Shown: positions 23,038 to 33,527 of the stretch, in pieces
Numbering within the stretch: the stretch's first letter is position 1
Layout: each line of letters starts with the position of its first letter
From: Camillea tinctor
Lineage: Eukaryota; Ascomycota; Sordariomycetes; Xylariales; Xylariaceae
Assembly (NCBI GenBank): GCA_022578605.1
Contig: MU394051.1
Span: 1,723,664-1,787,663 of the forward strand
DNA: 64,000 nucleotides
Reading direction: 5' to 3'
Position numbers and translations under genes: made by a program
Notes under the pieces: generated by a model
The model's database searches: none
What the model saw: only the letters and a program-made list of their open reading frames with translations
What the model was told of the DNA's origin: nothing

Positions 23038-24835
23038 TACTCACTCATCCACTCTGTCTCCTCTTACACTAGATTAGTTAGTCAGGTACCTGGAGATATC
23101 TTCTAGTATAACTACAAGTTACGGTATAGTGTGGTGACCTGTCGACTCAGTCAGACGGGACGGGCTGGCTGGCACGTAACCTATGTAGTGTAAGCCAAAT
23201 ACGCCCTGAGCAAACGGGAACGGGAAAAATGAATACAATATCAATAGTGATATGCAACCATGGCCCACTAAGGGTTTGCCTGTCTCGCGTGTACACTACA
23301 TAGTCACATACCTATAAAGGCGTAAGGATTCGATTGGGAACGAGTTTGGGAACGAGAGGAGTGCAGCGGGCATGCAGGACCTACTGCAAGACTTGGATGT
23401 AAGTTGAAATGAGGTCTGAGAGAAAAACATGGATTTGTGGGTACAAAAGGTTGTGATGGAGACCTATGAATGGGGAAAGGCCCCGTATAAATCCACATGG
23501 CCAAATATTCTGATTGGTAGAAAGTCAAGTCTAACAGAAAGTCATTTGTCAATCATTACAACTTCAGGCCAACTACCTAGGTACTACTAGGTTGGGAAGT
23601 GCCAGTATTAGGTACTTGCTGCTATGAGGTAGTACCTGATTGACGCTCTAGGTCCACTATGTATTGCTTACACTTCGTACTTTATAGCATTACCTTCAGT
23701 TCTCGAGTCCCCCTCTGTTTCCATCCCATATTGATGTAAGAGGTACCCGCTGCTGCATTCCATCTCAACCCACTACACTACTTACACCACATAATACCTA
23801 ATAGGTATCCATTTAAAACCTGCACCTACATCCTATCCACTCACTACCTATTTACAACACACAAGCCAACTATTCTCTCCAGCGAAGAATTAATCGCTTG
23901 TAAATTTTCTCCCTTCTCCCCTTCCTCACCTTGGATCACTGTTGGATTTTCTTTGGGTCAAGGGGGAAAAATCGGTGAGAGATGTAAATTAGGTCGTAGA
24001 AAATCGCGAATTACCATTGGTCAAAATGTCAGGTCCTTGCTGGGAAAAAAAACCACATGGATCCACCCGAGAGTTCCGGTCTTGGTGAACGTAAGGTGGG
24101 TTTGGTGGGTTTGGTAGGCATATCGGAGATCCAACTAGTGCACTGGCCAACTATAAAAAGGTATAACCTACCTAGTAACATATCACATCCTATACTAACC
24201 TAGCGCATCCAGGTTGTGTATCTCAACATAGCCACCGACACAATCGACAAAGCGGGAAGTTGGAAAAGAATAAAAAAAGTTGGAGTTGGGGAACCTGATG
24301 CGATGGACCAATTAACCAGACAGAACACACCATACCGGACCATCATCATCTCTACCTTACCCTCTACATTTAATTGATTCATTTATATCCTCCAACGGCA
24401 ATGCATAAATCAACGCGTTGCCTTCGTGTATAGCACCGCAGCATGTAAGATAGATAGGTAGATGACAATGTAGTTGACTTGTTCATGCAAGGCCAATCTA
24501 GGCCCACCAAGATGGAAACCCATACCCATGTAGCATTTTAGCTTGTATTATAACTCCGATGGACCAATAAACGCTTGCTACGTAGGACCCTGTTCCCTCG
24601 CCTTTTTTCCTTTATTTTATTTCTTAATTTTTTATTCTGTCCTGCTTAATGACCTATCGACCTATTCAAAATGAATAAAATTTAAGAGGGAATTAAACCC
24701 TTCTGGAATTCATTTTAATACAAATGACGTTTGAAGTGAATTGTTAAGCGTACTACGTACACTTGACATCGACTACCTTCCCGCCGCCTAACGTTTCGGC
24801 TAACCTTACCGAGTATTACTCGATGGTACTCTACA

Positions 24836-25096
24836 TACCGCATTTTTTCAGGTAATTGAAGGTTTGGCACTCCTCTTTTTTATCCCTGGAACCAGACTTT
24901 CTACGTAGATCAACCAAAGATAGGTATTTTTATTGGAAAGTGACAGAGAGTTAGGGGTTACCCGTGCAAACCTTGACTTCTGGTTGGCTCCACCACATTA
25001 CTTGTTGCTTATTCCTGGTTGATCTACGTAGAAAGTCTGGTTCCAGGGATAAAAAAGAGGAGTGCCAAACCTTCAATTACCTGAAAAAATGCGGTA
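24836..25096. mobile_element. Perfect 81-bp inverted repeat with 99-nt centre; candidate MITE
   Basis: Bases 24836-24916 are the exact reverse complement of 25016-25096; I checked the arms base by base and found no mismatch. The outermost bases are TA on both sides, so excluding them leaves a 257-bp unit with 79-bp terminal inverted repeats (starting CCGCATTTTTTCAGG) flanked by TA. That is what insertion of a Tc1/mariner-type non-autonomous element leaves. The 99-nt centre has no open frame. Arms with no divergence imply recent insertion or selection on a hairpin transcript. No second copy is visible in the window, so the transposon reading is inference; a hairpin-RNA source is the alternative. 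Confidence 0.65.
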
Positions 25097-26236
25097 GCTA
25101 ATACCCAAAGCAGTTATGAAGGTTACATGCTAGTATTTTAGTCTGAACTCAAGTGTAGTTCCGATGCGACTCTCTACCTTTTTGTCTGTCTCATCTCTGT
25201 TAATTTTTTTCTTGTATTATTAGTGTACGGAGGATTAGTGTGTATAATATAGAAACTCGATCTATACATATTGATCAATGGTCCGATGTCTACTTTTTCA
25301 TCGATAACTAGTGTACATAGCCTGAACCCATGCTATTGTTAGTTTGACACGGCGTCTGTCTTGCTTCTAAAGTCGTGAAACCTGGTGGCTTCACGCGCTT
25401 AAGATGTATGAGAAAGCGCTGACTCGTGTTCTCTGCTTCTTTCCAAGCGCCCTACATATAGTGTATGTACCTGACTTACACCTGCAAAGTCCCCCCCAAA
25501 AAATACCAATGAACCGGCTGCGGCCCAAGCGTGTTTCGAAACCAAATACCCACTAAATCCACCAAAGTCTTAGGTACGTACTCTGTAGTGAGTAGTACGT
25601 ACACCGTCATCTCGTCATCTTGGCTTACCGTACCCTCTTTTCTTCTACCTAACCTAATCTCTCTTTATCACAACAATTCTCTCTTAACTGTCTCTGTCTC
25701 TGTCTCTTATATTCCACCTCCCTTCGTTGAAACCAAGCCTAGTGTGTGATACCGTCATATACATGCCCCCGGGCAACATTGTGTATTGTACATACACATG
25801 GGATATCAGGAACTGACACAGGGTAGCGACATAAGAGAAAGAAAAGAAAAAGAAAAGAAAGATCGGCTCACCCAGGCATACGATGATATGATATGATATC
25901 CTTGGAACTTGAGAACACATCCTACCAAAATACTATACATGTAAATCGAAACAAAACATTCAACACAGACCTCACGTGTTGATCCCGGGTATACCACCCT
26001 GTTGGCCTAAGCTTTTGTGACCCCCCGTACCAAGTGAGCTTTCTCAGTGGGGTTTGTGGGAAACAAAGGGAATAATAAAAAAAGGGGAAAAAAGAAAGCT
26101 GGGGGCTCCACGATGCCTTCGATCCCGAGTTTCCTGACCCAGTACTTCACCAAAGAGGAACGCAAGTACCGCCTAAAATTTTTTTTGTAAACTCGGTTCT
26201 CTTGTTCGTGCATACAAAGACTGACCTGACCTGATC

Positions 26237-27529
26237 ATGTTAGTAAAACCACCACCTATCACCACGGGCACCGCCGCGGCCCTATTGGTAAGACAGCCCG
26301 GCCATGTGCCAAAACGTCAACCTACCCTCCCTTCCCCTTTTGTTTGGGTTTCTCGGAGAAATACATATTAACTGGCTTGCAGGTGATCTACACCTTTATC
26401 TACGTTATACCGTTCTACCTGTCCCCAAAAACCAGGCCTTCTAGGACGCTGTCGCGAGATGCCCCGTCCGTGATCCGCGCCCGCATCACGTCCGTTTCGC
26501 TGACCTGCATTGTCTGCTCCGTCATCACTCTAGTGATTCTGACCTCGGACGGCCGGGCTAGCTATGGCGAGGCTTTGCACTCGATGGGCTACTGGCCGGT
26601 CGGCCTAGTAGAGACCGGAAAATGTCTCCTCCTCACCGCCATCCTCTTCAGTGGCCCCTTGTACGAGACACTGGTTGTTGATGGGTCCTGGCGCGACTGG
26701 TTCAGTCTGCAGCCCGTGTCACAGCTGTTTAGCGAGTGGACGCTGTGGCGTAACATTGTAGCAGTAAGTTGATTCACTATATTTCCTTATCCCTTGCTGA
26801 AGAAAAATATAAAACAAAAAAATCACCGAAAAAAGAAACAAAAAGAAAAACCGAAAAACATTAAGGGAGAGAAAAAAAAATAAGATAAAATAAAATAAAC
26901 ATATTACCAAAAAGGGGGAAACAATAATATGAAGAGAGAGAGAAAACAATATAAACAATCAAAATAAACAAGCTTGTTACCCCGGTCTCTTGTCTCTTGT
27001 CTCTGAAACGCAAGCCAAAATACCACAGGGTCCGTTCACAGAGGAGGTGCTCTTCCGCTCGGCCTCGGTGCCCCTGATGCTCGTGGCACGGACGTCGGTG
27101 TCGCGCACCGTGTTCCTCTCGCCCGTCATCTTCGGGCTCGCCCACTTCCACCACTTCTACGAGTTCCGCCTCTCGCACCCGCACGTGCCCGTCGCCGCCG
27201 GCCTGCTGCGCTCCCTCGTCCAGCTCGCCTACACCTCCCTCTTCGGCGCCTACGCCACCTTCCTCTTCCTCCGCTCCGGCAGCCTCCTCGCCATCTTCGC
27301 CGTCCACGCCTTCTGCAACGTCATGGGCCTGCCCCGCTTCTGGGGCCGCCTCGAGCCCGCTGCTACTGCTGGTCCTGGTCCTGGCGCGGGTGCGGGGAGT
27401 GGAGCGCGTCCCTCGATCCTCTGGACCGTGGTTTATTACCTCTTGCTCGTCGCCGGCGCCGCCGCCTGGTGGAGGCTCCTGGGCCCGCTGACCGAGAGCG
27501 GAAATGCCCTTGCGCCCATTGATATCTGA
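26237..27529 (+). CDS. RCE1: CAAX prenyl protease 2 (RCE1, type II CAAX endopeptidase)
   Basis: ER membrane protease that removes the last three residues (aaX) from prenylated CaaX proteins such as Ras and a-factor-like pheromones. Three exons, 26237-26287, 26383-26763 and 27029-27529, encode 310 aa. Catalytic residues of the family are all present: Glu149-Glu150 and Arg154 in GPFTEEVLFRS, His183 in FGLAHFHHFYE, and His237/Asn241 in FAVHAFCNVMG. Several hydrophobic helices surround them. The first exon carries the 17-residue leader MLVKPPPITTGTAAALL. The second intron is 265 nt and almost entirely A-rich/purine, unlike the 50-110-nt norm. Exon 3 is markedly GC-rich at third positions. It converges with MMM1. 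Symbol by family. Confidence 0.94.
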
Positions 27530-29080
27530 CGAAGGCGATGGAATGCGATGACGTAGGTAAGTAAACCGGTGCTCGGATAAGGGAGTCGGTCTGTTAGGTC
27601 AGATATATATGTAGGTTAACCTATATAATATTGGTTGGCCCGGCTAGTTGGCATTTTGGCGCTTTTTTTGCCTAGGCACGTCTCATTCCTTGTCTACGCA
27701 GGTGCCAGATACACACACGTATTATAACGCGAGATTTTGAGCCGCGCTCTTAGCCAAGGGGCGAACTCTATATTGGTTAGAAGTCTTTTGAGAAACGAAT
27801 ACGAATATGAGTTCTTCTCACTTCATTTCATCACAGCTTCTGAACTCCTCATGGTAATCATGATACGCCTTGTGGAAACAAAAATAACTTGAGTTTTATG
27901 TTTTCGTATTTACTCATCATGTGTATACTACCTCCGTGTAATGCCTAGATAAAAAGCAATGTTTTGATAATATGGGAGATTCTTAATTACATAACTACAT
28001 CTAGTTTCTCGTGTGCTGTTTGCGATTATACTGTTACAAAATAGGTAGTAGGTTATGTGCATCTCCCCTTTCCCCCCTTATTTCCTCCCTATCTCTTTCT
28101 CCCGATGAACAGAGAGGAGAATAAAATAACCAGCCGTACTAGAAAACCATTCTTTCATTACCATTGTCAAATAATTCCTACCCATCCATCTACCCGCCTA
28201 CCTAAACCAGTATTACGCCATCAAGTAAGAAATATAAAGCATACAATAATAGTTTTTTCCCCCATGTTCATAATAACGCATCGTGCATCGTAAGTACCTT
28301 AAGTACCTAGTACATAAGCTGTCGTCTTTTTTCTCTCTTTCCCTTTTCAACGCACCCAAGTAGGCAAGGCGACGGCGGCTGGGCGGCTATTGAATACGGC
28401 GATCTTTTTTTGGCATTGCAAATGCAACCCCGACGGATAGTAATCGCATAATAATGCAACCTATTATGTATCCCTCCCGAATATTACTAGGTGAGCTGAG
28501 GAGGGAGGCTTTGAAACTGTCACTTATGCGCCAGACGATTTGCGCTAGGCTGAGTGGCTAGCTTATTTTCTGAGGGGAGCTAATCGTTCGACCTTTTATC
28601 TCGATTCCGGACGTCGTCAGCCTTTCTATCCTTGGCGACCTACCCCTCAAGGGGAAAGGGGGCGCGGGGGTTCGAGATTCTTATCTTCAATCCCCTCCCC
28701 CCTTCCCCTTACCCCTAGACATTAACGATGTTGATAATAAATGCGCCGGTGCTGTGGTTCTAGTTTGGCGAGGAATTCAATGCAAAGGGGAAAGGAAAAT
28801 AATGGCTATTAAGACTAGCAGCCGGAGGAAATGCCCGAGATCGATCTGATGATACTCAGTAACCTTGACTAGATCCTGTCCAGGGATCTAGCATTACCGA
28901 CCCTATCGCACCTGCATACAGACAATGGTCGTGTGGTCTGGTCCTCGACGGCAATAGGCTATCTCATTTCTGGTTAGCATGAATTTTGCAGGGGCGAAAT
29001 TCTATGCTGATTGCTGATTATGGTGGTGTGTAGTGATGACAAAAGTACTCTAACGAGGGGGAGGGGGGAGTTTCGAAGCC
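27530..29080. other. Intergenic spacer between convergent RCE1 and MMM1
   Basis: Holds both 3' ends. There are short pyrimidine tracts and a GTACCTTAAGTACCTAGTAC-like palindromic patch around 28289-28312. No gene is supported. Confidence 0.55.
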
Positions 29081-30497
29081 TCAAGCTTGTAAATCTAGCT
29101 CCATACCAGGCAGGCTACCTGGCATACTACTATACGTCGCGATCGTACCAGTTTCGTCATCCCTCGCCCAACCCCCTCTATGCCGAAGCATGTGCTCAGG
29201 TTCTTTCTCACGCCGCGGGTTTTCTACTGCTGCCGAGGACGTTTCCGCTCGACTTCCAAGGCGCGGTTCCTCGCGCAGGTCTCTGGCGACACCTCTCCCC
29301 TCTCCTTTTCCTATACTAGCGGCAGCCGATGATGTGCTACCCTCTGCTAGGCCATCGTCACCGCCACCACCTCTTGTGTTCTTCTTCCTAGGCCACAGAC
29401 TTGGTAGGGCAATCTCCTGGAACCGGGGCTCGACAGCACGATCATCAAACCAGCGATGGAGCCGCGATTCGACGAGCTGAGCGATCTTGGGCACATCCTG
29501 GAGTCGCGAACGACTACCCACGAGGCTGCGTATCGAGAAGTCCAGCCGGTAGTCATCTAGGAAGCTGAAGGTCATCATGGTTGGCGTCGACTGCGACGGG
29601 TTCGATGGAATAAAGGAGATGCTCAGGGTGCCGCTGAAGCGCACCACGCTCACGGCGAGTGCGACGGGGAGGACAGCAGTCAGTCGCTTGGGGTAGTTAA
29701 GCAGCATCTTGGTCTCGAGGGCTAAAGTAATCATGTCGCTGAGATCAACGTCCATGCGTGCTTGTAAACGGGATCCATCCATCTTGGCCCGGGCACTGTT
29801 GGCGTCAAAGCGCCTCTCCCCTCCCGGGCCAGTATCTAAGCTTAATCCATCCTCGTCTACAGGTATGATACGGCAATTGCTGAAGATGGGGAAATCTTCG
29901 CCCAGAGTCAACTCGGTGACTTTGATCTCATCGAGGAAATCCGGGCGCGACGTCCCATTTAGGGCTTTCGTAAGTGAGGTAAGAATCGCATCGTCATGCT
30001 GCGCATCGCTGCGAAACTGGGCAATAGTCTGAGCCACAAGAACGTTGAACCAATCTAGAGACTCAGGCTGGTGGCTGTCGACATTGTAATAAGTTTTATT
30101 AAGTATAGAGCCAATGGTAAGCGTCGGCGGGTTTCTGAGGATGCTCGATTTCTTCTGGTTCAGGCTGTGCTGCGATTGTCTTCCGTTCTGTGTGCGTAGG
30201 GTAAGGAGAGATTGCTTGTGGGCGAGGGTTCGGGATCGTCGTTCGGTTGCGCGGATAGTGGCAGTGACTTCGGGAGAGGGAGGATCGCCAAATATGAAGA
30301 ATTTGATAAATGCTGCTATGAGAAGCACGACGGAGAGCTGGCCGAAGATGAGCCCTTGGGTGAAGGACAGGCTGTTTTCAATGCCAGGCCAAGTTAGCTA
30401 GCCAATACTTTCTAGGACGATGGTGATGGTAACAGCAACAAATGGCAGTGGGTTCTTACGTTGGCTCCGGCCTATTCGGACAGATATCATTAGCCAT
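29081..30497 (-). CDS. MMM1: Maintenance of mitochondrial morphology protein 1 (ERMES subunit)
   Basis: ER-anchored subunit of the ER-mitochondria encounter structure, which carries lipids between the two membranes through its SMP domain. Two exons, 30460-30497 and 29081-30371, with an 88-nt intron, give 442 aa. Exon 1 codes MANDICPNRPEPT. The junction gives LSFTQGLIFGQLSVVLL, followed by the single transmembrane helix and the FIKFFIFGDPPSPEV anchor that is diagnostic of MMM1. The SMP domain begins at about residue 115 with SLDWFNVLVAQTIAQFRSD. It includes LTLGEDFPIFSNCRI and continues to SLVGSRSRLQDVPKIAQLVE. The C-tail is disordered, with a poly-Gly patch. Start choice rests on the short exon fitting both frame and the family N-terminus. 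It is divergent from VPS45. Confidence 0.95.
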
Positions 30498-31178
30498 GGC
30501 CTCGAGAATCTAGGGATCTCGAGCAACCGGAATGTAAGAATCTGTCAACTCCGCTCTTCCATGACTGTGTGTAAAGAAACTATTCGCTTTTACCAGGTGG
30601 GAAATAGTAGAGGAAGAAAGAGAAAGAACTTGTAAGTGGCTCGGTCTTTGGTCTTTGGTCTTAGTCTTTGCTAAATTTCTTATCTTATCTTAGACAGGTA
30701 CCCTTTACTTAAAAGTCGGTCAGCATTTTGCCAACGTATAAAGTATTGGAGACTTTGACGACATCTTACTTATTAGCGTCTCTGGTCCCCTGTCCGGTGA
30801 CGATGCACCTTTCCAATTGGTATGACCACTAACAACTTAACCTACATATGTTGCATATGTAGCTGTGCTGCAGCTTCCAACCAGCTGTGTTGTCCTCCTA
30901 AATAATTCAAACTATCCACCTCTACCTAGTAGGTAGTACACTGCATCTTATCCACTTACACCAACTCCTTCACAAATACATATCTCCAAGTACATACCTG
31001 CATAACCTTTACATACATCGATGCGCATATCCACGCACCCAATACATTACCATACCATAAACCTAATTGCGTGTTTGTTCTCAGAGCGATTACAATTACA
31101 CCTCCCTGCCTTACCTATCCTCCCTATAGTAAACCTCCCAGGTGGTAGAAGGTAGCAGTCCGGTGAACCTCTCGCATC
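30498..31178. promoter_or_regulatory. Divergent promoter region, MMM1 / VPS45
   Basis: 681 bp separate the two start codons, so both promoters must lie here. A CTACCTAGTAGGTAG palindrome sits at about 30923-30937, and pyrimidine-rich tracts precede VPS45. No factor site is assigned. Confidence 0.5.
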
Positions 31179-33009
31179 ATGGATGTCGTCCAAGCCGTCT
31201 CCGGCTACATCTCCAAGATGGTAGCAGCCGGAGACAGCACATCCGGGGCACCCTCGGCCAAAATGAAGATACTCCTCCTGGACAGAGACACTGTCCCCAT
31301 AGTCTCCACTGCCATCACGCAGTCATCACTGCTCAACCACGAGGTCTACCTAACAGACCGGCTTGACAACCAGAACCGTGAAAAGATGCGCCACCTTCGC
31401 TGTCTTTGTTTTGTCCGTCCTTCGCCGGACTCGATACAGTTCCTCATTGATGAGCTCCGCGATCCTAAATATGGTGAATACTATCTGTTTTTCAGCAACG
31501 TGGTAAAGAAGTCCTCCTTAGAAAGGCTGGCCGAGGCAGATGACCATGAGATTGTCAAGTCGGTACAGGAACACTTTGCAGACTTTATTGTCATCAACCC
31601 AGACCTCTTTTCACTTAACTTCACACTGCCTCAGCAGAAAATATGGAGTGGGACACCAGATATGTGGAATACAGACTCTCTACAGCGAACGACCGAGGGG
31701 ATAATAGCCGTTCTGCTAGCACTCAAGAAGAAGCCCCTGATCCGGTACGAGAAGAACAGCTTGCTATCAAAGAAGCTAGCCACAGAAGTCCGGTATCACA
31801 TTACCCAAGAGGAGCAGTTGTTCGATTTCCGGAAAGTTGATACGCCACCTATACTACTAATCGTGGATCGACGAGAGGATCCCGCAACACCTCTCCTGAA
31901 CCAATGGACCTACCAAGCCATGGTCCACCATCTCCTGGGCATTCACAATGGTCGGGTAGATCTTGGTGATGTCCAGGAAATCCGGCCAGAGCTCAAGGAA
32001 ATTGTCCTGTCGCAGGACCAAGATCCATTCTTCAAGAAGAATATGTACTTGAATTTTGGTGACCTGGGAGGCAATATTAAGGACTACGTTGAGCAGTACC
32101 AGTCCAAGACCAAAAATAATGCCAATATCGAATCGATAACAGACATGAAGCGATTTATTGAGGAGTACCCAGAATTCCGAAAACTTTCAGGGAACGTCAG
32201 TAAACATGTCACCCTGGTTTCCGAGCTTAGCCGGAGAGTAGGTGCAGAGAGCTTGTTAGAAGTTAGCGAGGTTGAGCAAAGTCTAGCTTGCAATGATAAC
32301 CATGCCGCAGATCTAAGGGTAAGTTACAGTCAACAGCCATCTGTTGTGTTCTGATGGCTAACTTTAGTAGAACGTACAACGATTAATTCAGTCCCCGTCT
32401 GTGACCACCGAGAACAAGGTTGGTCTAGTAGCACTATATGCACTACGATACGAGAAACACCCGTCGAACTCGCTAGCCATGCTGGTAGACCTGTTGACCG
32501 CTGCTGGTGGCGTCCCTGCGCGACAGGCAGACCTGGTAGCGAAACTGTTAATCTACCACAACTCCCTGCAACAATCTCAAGCAGCCGGAGGCATCGCGGA
32601 CATTTTCGAATCGGGCGGCATATTCTCTGGTGCCCGCGCCATCAAGGGCCTTAAGGGCGTGGAAAACGTATACACGCAGCACTCACCACATTTAGAGACG
32701 ACACTACAGAACTTAATCAAAGGAAGACTACGCGAGCAACAATACCCCTTTGTCGACGGGGGTGGGACCACCCGCGACAAACCACAGGATATTATAGTGT
32801 TCATCATCGGTGGAGCAACGTACGAAGAGGCCAAGATGGTAGCCGGCATTAATGCATCATCACCGGGGATAAGAGTGGTGCTTGGAGGGACTTCAGTTCA
32901 TAACGCAGCAACATTCTTGGAGGAAGTCGACGACGCGGTGTCGTCTTGGCCGGAACCGCCCCCCACTACGGTCGCGGCTCGGTTAAGGAAAGAAGTTGGC
33001 AGAAGATAA
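31179..33009 (+). CDS. VPS45: Vacuolar protein sorting 45 (Sec1/Munc18 family)
   Basis: SM protein that binds the endosomal/trans-Golgi syntaxin Tlg2-type SNARE and supports Golgi-to-endosome vesicle fusion. Two exons, 31179-32318 and 32392-33009, with a 73-nt intron, give 585 aa. The N-terminus MDVVQAVSGYISKMV and MKILLLDRDTVPIVS match Vps45. Central signatures are LIVDRREDPATPLLNQWTYQ and DLGGNIKDYVEQYQ. The C-terminal part carries GLVALYALRYEKHPSN and the strongly conserved IIVFIIGGATYEEA. Length equals the yeast protein (577) plus a few residues. It is distinguished from Sly1, Vps33 and Sec1 by the HLLGIHNGRVDL block. Very confident. Confidence 0.96.
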
Positions 33010-33527
33010 GCAATAACTCTACGATATTCGAGGGTTTTTTTTCTCAATGACTACCTTGCTGTGTTTGTGGAAAATAATATGTAAAAAGCGATCAATATAT
33101 GTATGGGAAGCTAGGAGTCTGTTAAAGGACTATGGCGAAAAGTTAGGGGCACTGCCTTTTTTTAAAAAAAAAAAAGAAAAAAAAAAAAAAAAAGATATGG
33201 TATTTGCAACATTATCAGCTTTTACCCAATGTGAAAATTTCTTTAGATTCCTTGAAATAATTCTCACCACCTAGATTAGCCTTATGGGATGTGACTTATA
33301 ATCAAAGACATGGATCTGGGAATGATTTAACCGGCAGAAAAGAGATACCGCTTACCGTTTATGTCCCAAATGAGCCTACCGCCTTCCTTTCTTAACACCA
33401 ATTCTTATCGCAAGCTCTTATCGAGAAATTTTGGGTCCTGCAACTGCGATAGCGACAGCGACGGCGATGTAATTCTGTTTCCGCACATCTACACATCAAC
33501 TTCTTCGTAACATTCCGATCATCGGTA
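33010..33527 (+). other. Spacer between VPS45 and MTO1 (same strand)
   Basis: Holds the VPS45 terminator region and the MTO1 promoter. A poly-A stretch with single interruptions occupies about 33163-33193. No gene is seen. Confidence 0.55.

Larger units (their letters stand above)
21953..26236. other. Long (4.3 kb) intergenic region
   Basis: Nothing in it reads as a protein gene. It should hold the promoter and leader of the serine-rich gene (right of 21953) and the RCE1 promoter (left of 26237). Simple repeats (CA at 22995-23022 followed by CATA to 23037), pyrimidine/purine tracts, and a 261-bp foldback element at 24836-25096 (listed separately) are present. The rest is ordinary AT-leaning spacer. 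Confidence 0.6.

Noticed and set aside
29011..30401. Several plus-strand frames of 60-107 codons overlapping MMM1
   Set aside because: All are antisense shadows of the MMM1 coding exon.
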